Shown here piece by piece: positions 24,346 through 34,658 of a DNA stretch of 64,000 bases. Origin of the DNA: Candidatus Saccharibacteria bacterium oral taxon 488 (lineage in GTDB: Bacteria; Patescibacteriota; Saccharimonadia; Saccharimonadales; Saccharimonadaceae); the NCBI GenBank assembly GCA_013100805.1, contig CP040000.1:620001-684000 (forward strand), in the 5' to 3' direction. The position numbers and the translations under genes were made by a program. The notes below the pieces were generated by a model. The model saw only the letters and a program-made list of their open reading frames with translations. It did not search any database and had not been told where the DNA came from. Numbering within the stretch: the first letter of the stretch is position 1; every line of letters starts with the position of its first letter.

Positions 24346-27180
24346 CTACAGCAAACTTTTCAGATACGTACCAGTAAATGATTCTGGCACGTTGGCGACT
24401 TCTTCTGGCGTGCCGCTCGCCACCACCGTACCGCCGCCGAGACCACCCTCAGGCCCCATATCAATAATCCAGTCGGCCGATTTGATGACATCCAGATTGT
24501 GCTCAATGATGATCATACTGTTGCCGCCGTCAACCAGCTGCTGCAAAATCCCCAGCAGCCGCTTAACATCGGCAGAATGTAGCCCAGTTGTCGGCTCGTC
24601 CAGAATATACATCGTCTTGCCCGTCGAACGCTTGGAGAGTTCTGTCGCTAGTTTAATCCGCTGTGCCTCGCCGCCTGAAAAGGTGGTCGCTGGCTGGCCG
24701 AGCTTGATGTAGCTAAGACCAACTTCGACCAGCGTCTGTAATTTCCGGGCGATATTAGGCACACTATCAAAGAACTCCGCCGCCTGCTCGACCGTCATAT
24801 CAAGTACATCAGCAATGGTCTTATTTTTATACTTAATCTCCAGCGCCTCACGATTGTAACGCTGACCGTGACACTCGTCGCACTGGACGTAGACATCTGG
24901 CAAGAAATGCATTTCGATCTTGATCATACCGTCGCCTTGGCAATTTTCGCAGCGGCCGCCCTTGACGTTAAAGCTAAACCGGCCCGCTTTATAGCCGCGA
25001 ACATTAGCCTCAGGCGTGCTGGCAAACAGCTCGCGAATTGGCGTAAAAATACCAGTGTAGGTCGCTGGATTGGAGCGTGGCGTACGGCCAATTGGCGACT
25101 GATCGATGACGATGGCTTTGTCTAGCTGCTTGATACCCTCAATTTTATCGTGTGCCCCTGACACATCGCTGGCCCGATTCAGCCGTGCCGCTAATTCTTT
25201 GGCGACAATATCATTAACTAGAGTTGATTTACCGCTACCTGATACACCCGACACCACTGTCATCAGACCCAAGGGGAACGCCACGTCGATACGCTTCAAG
25301 TTGTTCTCACGAGCACCGCGGACGATCAGTTGACGGCTCGCATCAACCTGGCGGCGGTGTTTTGGTACGGCAATCTTTTCTATACCCGACAGATACCAAC
25401 CAGTCACGCTATCTGCACATTTTGCTACCTCTTCAGGAGAACCCAGCGCCACCACCGCGCCGCCATGCACACCAGCGCCTGGGCCCATATCGATCAAAAA
25501 GTCACTCTGCCGAATGGTATCCTCGTCGTGTTCGACTACCAGCACCGTATTGCCGAGATTACGTAGGTGCTTCAGCGTAGCAATCAGCCGATCATTATCG
25601 CGCTGATGCAGGCCAATTGATGGCTCATCCAGCACATACAGCACACCCTGCAAACCGCTACCAATCTGCGTTGCCAGCCGAATTCGCTGCGCCTCGCCGC
25701 CGCTCAACGTATTGGCGGCGCGCCCTAACTCCAAATAATTAAGCCCGACATTACTCATAAAGCCGAGGCGGGCGGTAATCTCTTTCAAAATAAGCCTCGC
25801 GATCATTGCCTGCTGCTCGTTCAATGTTAACTTGTGAGTGAACAAATCAAGCGCGTCATCAACTCCAAGATCGCAAATATCCATAATATTCAACCCCTGC
25901 ACCGTTACCGCCAAGACAACCGGCTTCAGCCGCGCGCCACCGCAAACATAACAATCCCGCTGGCGCATAAACCGCTCAATGTCCTTGCGCATAAATTCGC
26001 TATCGGTTTCTTTCCAGCGCCGCTCCAGATTAGGGATCACCCCTTCATAGGTTGTATCGTAATGCCGCCCATTGCCGAGCTGCACTGGATATTTCTGATC
26101 GCCCGTGCCGTAGAGTACTTTCTGGCGCGCCTCATCAGACAACTGCCCGACCGGCGTCCGGATACTAAAACCATGCGCCTCGGCTACCGCCGAAATCTTG
26201 CGCATGTAAAAGTTATCAACATTGATCCGGTTGTATGGCCGAATTGCCCCTTCGGCAATCGTCAGATTCTCATTCAGTACTAAATGAGGATCAACCTCCA
26301 ATCGGCTGCCAAGTCCAGTGCAGCTCGGACAAGCCCCTTGCGGTGCATTAAAACTAAACAGACGCGGCTCAAGCTCTGGAATCTCCTCATCTGGATGATC
26401 AACACAGGCATATCGCTGCGAGAATGTCTTCAGTTCATCCGTATCAGCATCCAGCACCTCAACCATACCCTGGCCAAGCTCCAGCGCCTGCTCGACACTC
26501 TGACTCAACCGACTAGTCAGGTCACTGTTCATTGCCAGGCGGTCAACCACTAACTCGATACTGTGCTTGTAACTTTTCTGTAACTGCGGAAACTCATCCA
26601 GCGCATACACCACACCATCCACGCGCACCCGGGCGTAACCTAACCGTCGATATTGCTCTGGAATGTGCGCAAACTCGCCCTTCTTATTCTTGACAATTGG
26701 TGCGAGTAGCAGCAATCGCTTGCCATCATATTGCTTAGCAATCTCTTGGATAATCGCCTCGGCTGTGCGGCGCGACACTGGCTTATGGCAGCGCGTGCCG
26801 TCTGGCTTGAGAGCCGGACAATGCGGCGTGCCAATCCGCGCAAACAAGAGGCGCAGATAATCATAAATCTCGGTCACCGTCGCCACGGTTGAACGTGGAT
26901 TACGGCTGGTTGACTTTTGGTCAATTGAAATTGCCGGACTCAGACCCTCAATGCTATCAACATCCGGCTTATCCATAATGCCTAAAAATTGCCGCGCATA
27001 GCTCGACAGACTTTCGACATAGCGGCGCTGGCCCTCGGCGTAAATCGTATCAAACGCTAGTGACGACTTACCACTACCACTCAGGCCAGTGATTACCACT
27101 AATTTATCGCGCGGAATTTCCACGTCAATATTTTTCAGATTGTGTTCACGGGCGCCCTTGACGCGAATTACCTCTGGCAT
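24346..27180 (-). CDS. uvrA: Excinuclease ABC subunit A
   Basis: A 944-residue UvrA, full length: the damage-recognition ATPase of nucleotide excision repair. Two ABC ATPase modules: Walker [20 protein letters not shown] and [14 protein letters not shown], with signatures [11 protein letters not shown] and [11 protein letters not shown]. Zinc modules are seen at CPSC and CYVCGG in the first half and at CENCQGDG plus CDEC in the second. ATG 27180 is 9 nt after TATAAT (27190-27195). UvrB and UvrC lie elsewhere. Confidence 0.97.
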   Translation of the reverse strand: MPEVIRVKGAREHNLKNIDVEIPRDKLVVITGLSGSGKSSLAFDTIYAEGQRRYVESLSSYARQFLGIMDKPDVDSIEGLSPAISIDQKSTSRNPRSTVATVTEIYDYLRLLFARIGTPHCPALKPDGTRCHKPVSRRTAEAIIQEIAKQYDGKRLLLLAPIVKNKKGEFAHIPEQYRRLGYARVRVDGVVYALDEFPQLQKSYKHSIELVVDRLAMNSDLTSRLSQSVEQALELGQGMVEVLDADTDELKTFSQRYACVDHPDEEIPELEPRLFSFNAPQGACPSCTGLGSRLEVDPHLVLNENLTIAEGAIRPYNRINVDNFYMRKISAVAEAHGFSIRTPVGQLSDEARQKVLYGTGDQKYPVQLGNGRHYDTTYEGVIPNLERRWKETDSEFMRKDIERFMRQRDCYVCGGARLKPVVLAVTVQGLNIMDICDLGVDDALDLFTHKLTLNEQQAMIARLILKEITARLGFMSNVGLNYLELGRAANTLSGGEAQRIRLATQIGSGLQGVLYVLDEPSIGLHQRDNDRLIATLKHLRNLGNTVLVVEHDEDTIRQSDFLIDMGPGAGVHGGAVVALGSPEEVAKCADSVTGWYLSGIEKIAVPKHRRQVDASRQLIVRGARENNLKRIDVAFPLGLMTVVSGVSGSGKSTLVNDIVAKELAARLNRASDVSGAHDKIEGIKQLDKAIVIDQSPIGRTPRSNPATYTGIFTPIRELFASTPEANVRGYKAGRFSFNVKGGRCENCQGDGMIKIEMHFLPDVYVQCDECHGQRYNREALEIKYKNKTIADVLDMTVEQAAEFFDSVPNIARKLQTLVEVGLSYIKLGQPATTFSGGEAQRIKLATELSKRSTGKTMYILDEPTTGLHSADVKRLLGILQQLVDGGNSMIIIEHNLDVIKSADWIIDMGPEGGLGGGTVVASGTPEEVANVPESFTGTYLKSLL

Positions 27181-27327
27181 ATCTGGTCTATTATACCGAA
27201 TAGACGTTTATTTTTCCAGTTGCAGCGGGCGAGATAATTTCCCCTGATACCACACCATAAATGTATTTATAAAAACATATTATGCTTATGATTGCAAATA
27301 TAATAATCGGCTGTTATAGTAAAATAC

Positions 27328-27747
27328 ATGAAGAGGTTTGTGATCATCTGTGGAATTGCCGTTGCCGTCGCAACCTTGTTTTACCTGACTCGTGAAGAGT
27401 GGTTTTCATTCATGGTTATCGGCAGACTCCCCTTTACCAGCATTATCCTGCCAGCGGCTGTGATGATGGGTTTTTGGATGATCATTGTACCGGCGTGCAT
27501 TATTTGGGCCAAGTCGATCAGCGTCACGTTCTGGAACAGCATCGAGATACTGGGGCGATTTGATCAGCGTCGTATCAATCGACAGTTCCGCCTCGCAGCG
27601 CGGACTCGTCACGCTGCGGCACAACAGGTCAGTCTAGCAATGGTCGCCACGTGGCTAGCAGTAACACAGCGCCACTTAACACAGACTGATACCACTATGA
27701 AAGCGGACGACCAATCAACCACACGATTGGCCGTGGCGACGAACTAG
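27328..27747 (+). CDS. Small membrane protein, unknown function
   Basis: A 139-residue protein with two predicted membrane helices in the first 70 residues and a charged, Arg/Gln-rich C-terminal part on the cytoplasmic side. No family recognised. The ATG is 7 nt after TATAGT (27315-27320) with no ribosome site, so it should be leaderless. It lies between two convergent or divergent single genes and shows no operon partner. Confidence 0.55.
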   Translation: MKRFVIICGIAVAVATLFYLTREEWFSFMVIGRLPFTSIILPAAVMMGFWMIIVPACIIWAKSISVTFWNSIEILGRFDQRRINRQFRLAARTRHAAAQQVSLAMVATWLAVTQRHLTQTDTTMKADDQSTTRLAVATN

Positions 27748-27788
27748 CACGCCCACCTGACTCATTCAAATTTAGCCGAGTCCTCATT

Positions 27789-29204
27789 CTAGTCCTCAGT
27801 CGGCACTATTGCCTCTACCCACAACTGCAATTCTTGCAAAATAAACTGCTGCTCGTCAGTCGCTGTCGGCGCTAAACGATGCAAAGCTGTCATAAACCCT
27901 GGTAACTGCACCTGCAGGCGCTGAGCCCGCCAGGTTTCCCACTGCGCCAAATCGTCTTCACTGAGCGAACGCGGAAAGTTGCGTGCTTTGTAGTGCAGCA
28001 ATAGCGGCGCTAAACGTTCGTCCTGAAATTCTGGATGAAAATCAGCCAGCTCGCGTTCATCGGCATTGCGCACCGCTTCGACACGGATACGATCACGGTC
28101 GTTCAAAAAGCCATCATACAATTGCGCTTCTGGATCAGGCAATTTCTTGAAGGCTGGCTTGTTTTCAAAAATAGTCCGTAATTTTTCGGCAAAGTCTGGA
28201 TGTTTTAGTAATATGTTTTGGTGCTTTTGGACAGTTTTAGCGTCCAGTGAAATCTTCCGCCAGCCATCGCCCTGTTCCAGCACACCCAGCGGCGCCACCG
28301 CCGGACAGCGGTTATATTGTAATTCTTTTACCGGTAATTTAACGAAATCCTCAGCTTGCCGCTCTTCCCACGAAGCAAAGATTTTTGCTGACAATTCCTC
28401 TGCGCTTAGTCCTACAAACGGCGTCGGATCGTAACGCAGATCATAGACAACCACACCGCCATTTCGACTGGTCGTCAGCGGAAAGGCCACCGTAGTTTTA
28501 GCAAATTCTTTATCATAACGACCGCTGGCATAGACAAATGGCTTTTTATCATCGACGTTAACCAGCTGCTGGACTACTTTTTTGTCACGCATTTTTAGTA
28601 AATAGTCGTATAGTTGCGGCTGTTTTTGTTTGATTAATTTCGTCACGGCAATCAGTGCCGTTACGTCCGCCAAGGCGTCATGAGCATTTTCGTGCGCTAT
28701 ACCATTGGCGCTGGTGATCAACTCCAAGCGGTTACTTGGCTCACCCTTAGCATCAAGCGGCCAATTAATCCCTTCCGGTCTGAGCGCCCGCGTCAATCGC
28801 ACCACATCCAGCAAATCCCAACGCGAGCGACCGTCTTTCCAGCTCCATTCGTAAGGATCATGGAAGTTGCGCCACAACAAATGGCGGATAAATTCGTCGT
28901 CAAACCGAATGTTATTAAAACCAACCGCAATAGTCTCAGGCGTGAAAATTTCCTCACTCAACATCCAGGCAAACTGCGCTTCGGTGTAGCCCTCCTCAAC
29001 CGTTTTTTGCGGCGTGATGCCAGTCACCATCAGCGCGTCAGGACTTGGCAATGTATCATCATTCAGCGTCACCAGCAGGTTATATGGCTCACCAATCGGC
29101 TCGAGATTCATATCCATCTGCTGCCCGGCAAACTGCATAATGCGGTCTTGCCGCGGATTTAGTCCGCTAGTTTCTAAGTCATAGAAGAAAAATGTCTGTG
29201 CCAT
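27789..29204 (-). CDS. sbcB: Exodeoxyribonuclease I
   Basis: A 471-residue ExoI. The N-terminal DEDDh exonuclease domain has FYDLETSGL (Exo I), GFNNIRFDDEF (Exo II) and HENAHDALADV (Exo III with catalytic His and Asp); the SH3-like and ExoI C-terminal regions follow. It degrades single-stranded DNA 3' to 5' and acts in mismatch repair and recombination. ATG 29204 is 6 nt after TATACT (29211-29216). Confidence 0.92.
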   Translation of the reverse strand: MAQTFFFYDLETSGLNPRQDRIMQFAGQQMDMNLEPIGEPYNLLVTLNDDTLPSPDALMVTGITPQKTVEEGYTEAQFAWMLSEEIFTPETIAVGFNNIRFDDEFIRHLLWRNFHDPYEWSWKDGRSRWDLLDVVRLTRALRPEGINWPLDAKGEPSNRLELITSANGIAHENAHDALADVTALIAVTKLIKQKQPQLYDYLLKMRDKKVVQQLVNVDDKKPFVYASGRYDKEFAKTTVAFPLTTSRNGGVVVYDLRYDPTPFVGLSAEELSAKIFASWEERQAEDFVKLPVKELQYNRCPAVAPLGVLEQGDGWRKISLDAKTVQKHQNILLKHPDFAEKLRTIFENKPAFKKLPDPEAQLYDGFLNDRDRIRVEAVRNADERELADFHPEFQDERLAPLLLHYKARNFPRSLSEDDLAQWETWRAQRLQVQLPGFMTALHRLAPTATDEQQFILQELQLWVEAIVPTED

Positions 29205-29242
29205 ACCTATAGTATAGCAAAGCTATGAGATGACACCCAAAC

Positions 29243-30616
<1,374 letters not shown>

Positions 30617-30626
30617 TTAGAACATC

Positions 30627-31757
30627 CTAGTGGATAAAGTTATACCGACCAACTTCAGATATCGGGATTGTTCGATGCGTCACGACGTTATACCCAGCAT
30701 AATTCATGTCGCTAACGTAGATCGTGCCACCTTCAACCCGCTCGACCATACCGACGTGGCCAAGACCGCCACCGCCCCATGTCGTCTGGAAGATTGCCCC
30801 TGGTGCCGGTGTATGGTTAACGACAAAACCTGCTGCCCGAGCACTTGCCGCCCACGACGTTGCGTTGCCCCAGAAACTACCGATTGGTCGACCAAGTGCT
30901 GCTCGCCGCTCGTACACATACCACGTACAGTTGCCAAGAGCGTATCGATTGCCAACTGATGCTCGAGCGTAACCATAGCTGATACCACTGACTGCGCCGC
31001 CCGTTGTCCGCCCTGCATAACCCCGACGGCCCGAGCGCGACGCCACGTAACCTGGCTGCTCATTTTCTGGCAGTACGCCACCCGGCAAGACAATCCTTGT
31101 GTCCTTGGTTAGCGCCGCCCCATTTACCAAGTCGTTATATAATGCCACCCGTTCAGGATTTGCTTTATACTTTTCTGCCAACTTTTCAATAGTATCGCCG
31201 TCTTTGACTGTATAAACCACACCATCAACCATCGGGATGGTCAATGTTTTACCGGCTTCAACTGCATCAGATGTCGTATTGTTTGCCCAGCGCACCGTCT
31301 GTGCCGTTACATTAAACTTCTTGGCGATAGAATTCATCGTATCACCCTGCTTAGTGACGTAAGTCTTGATGCCACGTTGAGCTGATTTCTCAGGCTGGAT
31401 AATCTGCGGCTTAGAAATAACCTCTGTATCACCCTGAGCCAACTCTTTTCTGATTGACAGCGTTGCCGTCGCCTCACGTAAATCACCAGCAGTTGGCAGA
31501 TTAACCGTCTCAGCCAGATCGGTTACCGCATTAGCAGCCGCCAGTTGATCTACTGAAACCTTATTTGTCTCATGTGTCACACCAGTAGACGGTGCGATTG
31601 GCTGAGAGGCCGAGACTGAACCCTGCTGACTGGCGACGCCACCTGTCTGATAGCTTAGTGCCAGAAATGAAATAACTAATAGAAAGATTCCGCCATACGC
31701 CGATATTGCGCTTAGCTTGAGTTTTTTGCCCCGATGGGCAGATGCTTGATTACGAAT
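30627..31757 (-). CDS. Exported LysM-CHAP peptidoglycan hydrolase (start uncertain)
   Basis: C-terminal CHAP domain (about the last 115 residues) with catalytic NCTWYVYE and GHVGMVE; it should cut peptide bonds or the amide in peptidoglycan. Two LysM modules precede it (YVTKQGDTMNSIAKKFNV; YTVKDGDTIEKLAEKYKA). In frame upstream lies a typical signal/anchor segment: basic HRGKKLKLSAISAY, then GGIFLLVISFLALSY. No ATG, GTG or TTG precedes that segment in this frame; the frame opens after TGA at 31773. The best candidate is ATT 31755-31757, with GGGAGA 7 nt upstream. The GTG at 31580 would lose the export signal. A +1 frameshift is the alternative. Confidence 0.8.
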   Translation of the reverse strand: MRNQASAHRGKKLKLSAISAYGGIFLLVISFLALSYQTGGVASQQGSVSASQPIAPSTGVTHETNKVSVDQLAAANAVTDLAETVNLPTAGDLREATATLSIRKELAQGDTEVISKPQIIQPEKSAQRGIKTYVTKQGDTMNSIAKKFNVTAQTVRWANNTTSDAVEAGKTLTIPMVDGVVYTVKDGDTIEKLAEKYKANPERVALYNDLVNGAALTKDTRIVLPGGVLPENEQPGYVASRSGRRGYAGRTTGGAVSGISYGYARASVGNRYALGNCTWYVYERRAALGRPIGSFWGNATSWAASARAAGFVVNHTPAPGAIFQTTWGGGGLGHVGMVERVEGGTIYVSDMNYAGYNVVTHRTIPISEVGRYNFIH

Positions 31758-31837
31758 AACGCTTCTCCCGTGTCAATGTCTCCATCAACACTGACTACCG
31801 TACTAAGTCTTTCTTCTCGCACAAGAACAGGATGCAT
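31712..31837 (-). CDS. Possible 41-residue leader ORF overlapping the LysM-CHAP start
   Basis: ATG 31837 opens a frame of 41 codons (MHPVLVREERLSTVVSVDGD..., ending NSS) that stops inside the LysM-CHAP signal sequence in another frame. It could be a real leader peptide whose translation sets the rate of initiation at the odd downstream start. No good Shine-Dalgarno is seen. Composition looks protein-like, but the case is weak. Confidence 0.3.
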   Translation of the reverse strand: MHPVLVREERLSTVVSVDGDIDTGEALFVIKHLPIGAKNSS

Positions 31838-31986
31838 TGTCGACCTAATAATTAGTTAATATTGCTAAACGATTAGTTTTCCGCATCCGTGCGACCGTTC
31901 TGGTAGGCCCGCGCGCCTACACGGCGTATACCCTGTATGAGCGCAAGCTTGTTTCCATTATACGCGATCCTCTCATAATTTGTCAA
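31838..31986 (-). promoter_or_regulatory. Promoter and long structured leader of the LysM-CHAP gene
   Basis: Minus strand TTGACA (31981-31986, overlapping the stop of the preceding gene), 18-nt spacer, TATAAT (31957-31962). About 110 nt or more of leader follows. It can form CGCC-GUGUA-GGCG, or instead GUAGGC-loop-GCCUAC (these exclude each other), then CGCA-CGGA-UGCG. A mutually exclusive pair suggests a switch. It does not match the c-di-AMP (ydaO) riboswitch that often precedes wall-hydrolase genes elsewhere. Confidence 0.55.
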
Positions 31987-32780
31987 TGCTTTATCTTGTA
32001 ATACACCTCACCCTTTAGCATATACACCAGCCCAACAACAAAGCTCAAAATGACTGCATGTGGCACCACCGCAGACATCGCCATAATCATCGCAAAGAGA
32101 ATGGTAGCAGGAGCAATATACAACAGTGTCACGACAAGTATGAACGCACATATGAGTGCGAACGGCACTCGCACCATCAAGGTTAGACCAATATTGCGAT
32201 AACGCAGACCCCGCCTCTGCTTGATTCTCTCCGCCTCAGATAGTTGATCGGCTGAACGCGGCTGCCAGTATGACGCTCCCTTAGGCATCGCGATAATCTT
32301 CCATAGCCACAGCGAACCAATAGTCGTACACGCCACCATAAACAATATAGCCGGGAGCGAGTTATTAAAGGCTAGTATAGCACTAAATATCGCACGGGTA
32401 GCCTCTCGAAGCGCTGAACTAAATGGGCCAACCTGAGAGATATAGAACAGCGCCAATACCACGAATTGCACCACCGGATACACCACAGCCATGGCAAGCG
32501 CAGCGATGCGTTGCCGGTACTGGTCAGTTCGACGGGACTGCTTCAAGACAATGAGACCCTGAACGAGGAGTGATGCGATAGCTACGCCAATGACAGCCAG
32601 TACTAACGGCATATCCTGAAGGTTCTGAAAGAATAGCGGTAGTTGACCTATGAATACCCCCGTTGAACAAACAAGTATTGCCGCCTCAATAATAATGACT
32701 GCCTCATATCGAATGTTACGCTCTGGCGAAGACGTAGCTTGTTTCTTGGGCTTATCCTTTGTGGTCGTCGTCTTTGTCAT
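31983..32780 (-). CDS. Six-helix membrane protein, unknown function
   Basis: A 265-residue protein with a basic, Thr/Lys-rich cytoplasmic N-terminus and six predicted membrane helices. No family recognised. AAAGGAG lies about 13 nt before the ATG, and TGGTATAAT near 32822 is its -10, so this is a gene with a normal leader. Its stop codon overlaps the -35 hexamer of the LysM-CHAP promoter downstream. Confidence 0.6.
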   Translation of the reverse strand: MTKTTTTKDKPKKQATSSPERNIRYEAVIIIEAAILVCSTGVFIGQLPLFFQNLQDMPLVLAVIGVAIASLLVQGLIVLKQSRRTDQYRQRIAALAMAVVYPVVQFVVLALFYISQVGPFSSALREATRAIFSAILAFNNSLPAILFMVACTTIGSLWLWKIIAMPKGASYWQPRSADQLSEAERIKQRRGLRYRNIGLTLMVRVPFALICAFILVVTLLYIAPATILFAMIMAMSAVVPHAVILSFVVGLVYMLKGEVYYKIKH

Positions 32781-32926
32781 TCGAGGATTTTCTCCTTTCT
32801 TTTTGAAGTGTCCTACTATTTATTATACCAGAGTATTTTTATGTTTTGACGTCAACAAAAATAGCTCGCTATCAAAACTGAGCGAGCTACTGCAAATTCA
32901 AACGGGATAACTATCCTCATAAATAT

Positions 32927-33001
32927 TGGTGACCTCACGGAGAATCGAACTCCGATTGCCAGGATGAAAACCTGGTGTCCTGACCGTTAGACGATGAGGC
33001 C
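32927..33001 (-). tRNA. tRNA-Glu (TTC)
   Basis: Minus strand cloverleaf: acceptor GGCCTCA/TGAGGTC, anticodon loop TTTTCAT in a CCAGG/CCTGG stem, T-arm with GTTCGATT, and an encoded CCA end. TGCTACAAT upstream (33016-33021) is the -10. Confidence 0.95.
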
Positions 33002-33077
33002 ATCAAACAGGTCGTATTGTAGCAGATTGGCAATATTTTGTCTAGGAATTAGCTGCGGCTGCTGGCTGTGGCAAAAA

Positions 33078-33106
33078 TTGACTTTTACAACATTTTGGTG
33101 TATTCT
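33078..33106 (+). promoter_or_regulatory. Promoter of the LPXTG protein gene
   Basis: TTGACT (33078-33083), 17-nt spacer, TATTCT (33101-33106). Start site near 33113, with a leader of about 25 nt containing AAAGGAGG. Confidence 0.7.
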
Positions 33107-33137
33107 ACATAGAGTTATGAGGATAAAGGAGGAAGCT

Positions 33138-34370
33138 ATGCGAAACTTATCATCACTATTCCGCTCGCTATCGCTGCGTCACTACGCTGTTTTAGCGGTA
33201 GTCGCAGTCACAGCAGCGGTGCCAACTACATTATGGGCGCTAGATTCTGATCACTCCGCCAACACCAATACCCAGGCACCGACGAACACAAAACCTACGC
33301 CAGTTTACAGCTGTAATGCGCTCAGCATTGATCAGTTTTCAGCTACTAGTTTCAAGTTCTCAGTTAAATATTCCGCTCATGGCGGCGCAACCTATAAGAC
33401 AACAATTTACAAAGTCTACGACGCCAGCGGCAAAGAAGTATACCGAACTGGTAACGAGTTCAAGGGCTTCGCGCCAGGCACGTACACGGTTAAAGCCTTT
33501 ATCGTCGTTGACGTAAACGGCAAAGAAGAGACGGTGACCAGCGATGCCTGCACCAAACAGGCCACAGTCCCTGGCGAAACCCCGGCTCCACAACCAAAGC
33601 CTGAGCCAAAACCACAACCAAAACCTGAGCCAAAGCCAGATAAACCACCGAAAATCACTCTAGCGCTTGCCGTCAAGACTACCGTCAATGGTGCGCAACA
33701 CAAGACAGTCGCCGTCAACGAGGCCTTCACTTACCAGGTAACTGTCACCAACACGGGGACGGTTACGCTGCGGGATACGTACGCCACCAATGCCGCACCA
33801 CAAGGTGTAACCTATCTAAAGGCGTCTGGTGGCACAATTCAGAATAATACCTGGCAGACATTGATTAGTGAGCTCAAGCCAAATGAGTCAAAAACATTTG
33901 CTATTGACGCGGTCGTTAAACAATACGTCGCGGGCACATTGACCAGCACAACTTGTCTCAAAAGCGAGCAGGCTTCGCTTGAGGGTCATAGCAATTGCAG
34001 CAGCGCTACTATAGAGGTGACTAAGCCGCAGGTCCCGGCTCCCCAGCCAAAACCGGCGCCAACGCCACAGCCAAAGCAACCAAAGCCAGCGCCGGCTGAC
34101 CCGAAGCAACCAAACCCAGCCCAACCAGCTCCCCAACCAAAACCTGAGCCAAAAACGCCAGACCAATCGAAACAGCCATCGACCAATGACAATCAGCAGT
34201 CGCCATCAGCCTCAGGTGGCACACAGACCACCAACCCACCTGCCGCACCGACGACCGTTGGCGAACTGCCACGGACCGGTAACGCCACTGACACGCTCGT
34301 TGGTGGACTGGGTCTTGGCGCCCTACTCACCGCCGGGGTTGCCTACCTCATCAGTCGACGTCACGTATAA
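33138..34370 (+). CDS. LPXTG cell-wall-anchored surface protein
   Basis: A 410-residue exported protein. Signal segment at residues ~18-40 (HYAVLAVVAVTAAVPTTLWA); a PKD-like first domain (residues ~55-140) with two cysteines; a Pro-Lys-Glu linker (PKPEPKPQPKPEPKP); a DUF11-like beta domain (about 175-295); a second Pro/Gln/Lys linker; and at the C-terminus LPRTG (377-381), a hydrophobic helix and SRRHV. That is a sortase sorting signal, so a sortase should exist elsewhere in the genome. ATG 33138 follows AAAGGAGG. The longer frame upstream runs through a tRNA and is not coding. Confidence 0.88.
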   Translation: MRNLSSLFRSLSLRHYAVLAVVAVTAAVPTTLWALDSDHSANTNTQAPTNTKPTPVYSCNALSIDQFSATSFKFSVKYSAHGGATYKTTIYKVYDASGKEVYRTGNEFKGFAPGTYTVKAFIVVDVNGKEETVTSDACTKQATVPGETPAPQPKPEPKPQPKPEPKPDKPPKITLALAVKTTVNGAQHKTVAVNEAFTYQVTVTNTGTVTLRDTYATNAAPQGVTYLKASGGTIQNNTWQTLISELKPNESKTFAIDAVVKQYVAGTLTSTTCLKSEQASLEGHSNCSSATIEVTKPQVPAPQPKPAPTPQPKQPKPAPADPKQPNPAQPAPQPKPEPKTPDQSKQPSTNDNQQSPSASGGTQTTNPPAAPTTVGELPRTGNATDTLVGGLGLGALLTAGVAYLISRRHV

Positions 34371-34391
34371 TCATAAATCTGGTTGGCATGG

Positions 34392-34419
34392 ATACCCCTC
34401 GCACCCCGAGGGGTATTTC
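34392..34419 (+). terminator. Terminator after the LPXTG gene
   Basis: ATACCCCTCG and CGAGGGGTAT form a ten-bp perfect stem with a five-base loop, then TTTCATGG. It ends only a few bases before the -10 of the next gene. Confidence 0.65.
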
Positions 34420-34435
34420 ATGGTACAATACTATT

Positions 34436-34651
34436 ATGGCAAAGCAGAAGAAAAAGCGCTCCAAGAAATACTCTGGTGTTGACGCCGCAACAACTCGACC
34501 CAGTGTCACGCGCATCCAGGCGGTCAGCCGCTCGTCGGCCGGTCAATGGCTATATGAACGCAAAAAATTACTGCGTGGTGTCGGCATCGGCGTAGTAATA
34601 GTCATCATCGTCATTGTGATTATCACTGGCATCATTAGTTTATTCCGGTAA
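34436..34651 (+). CDS. Small basic single-span membrane protein
   Basis: A 71-residue protein: 45 basic, hydrophilic residues (MAKQKKKRSKKYSG...) then one C-terminal helix made almost only of Val, Ile and Gly. The shape recalls SecE-type or tail-anchored proteins, but the conserved residues of SecE are not evident. ATG 34436 is 6 nt after TACAAT (34424-34429); WYNTI upstream in frame is the promoter. Confidence 0.6.
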   Translation: MAKQKKKRSKKYSGVDAATTRPSVTRIQAVSRSSAGQWLYERKKLLRGVGIGVVIVIIVIVIITGIISLFR

Positions 34652-34658
34652 AACTTTC

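Noticed and set aside
31712-31986. c-di-AMP (ydaO) riboswitch before the LysM-CHAP gene
   Set aside because: The gene type and leader length fit, but I could not find the conserved core of that riboswitch in the sequence; it is reported as an unknown structured leader instead.
32994-33137. Extended N-terminus of the LPXTG protein
   Set aside because: It runs through tRNA-Glu and the promoter; AAAGGAGG marks ATG 33138.
33416-34272. Several minus-strand frames with Gly/Leu/Trp-rich repeats opposite the LPXTG gene
   Set aside because: They are shadows of the Pro-Lys-Glu repeats on the plus strand and have no start signals.
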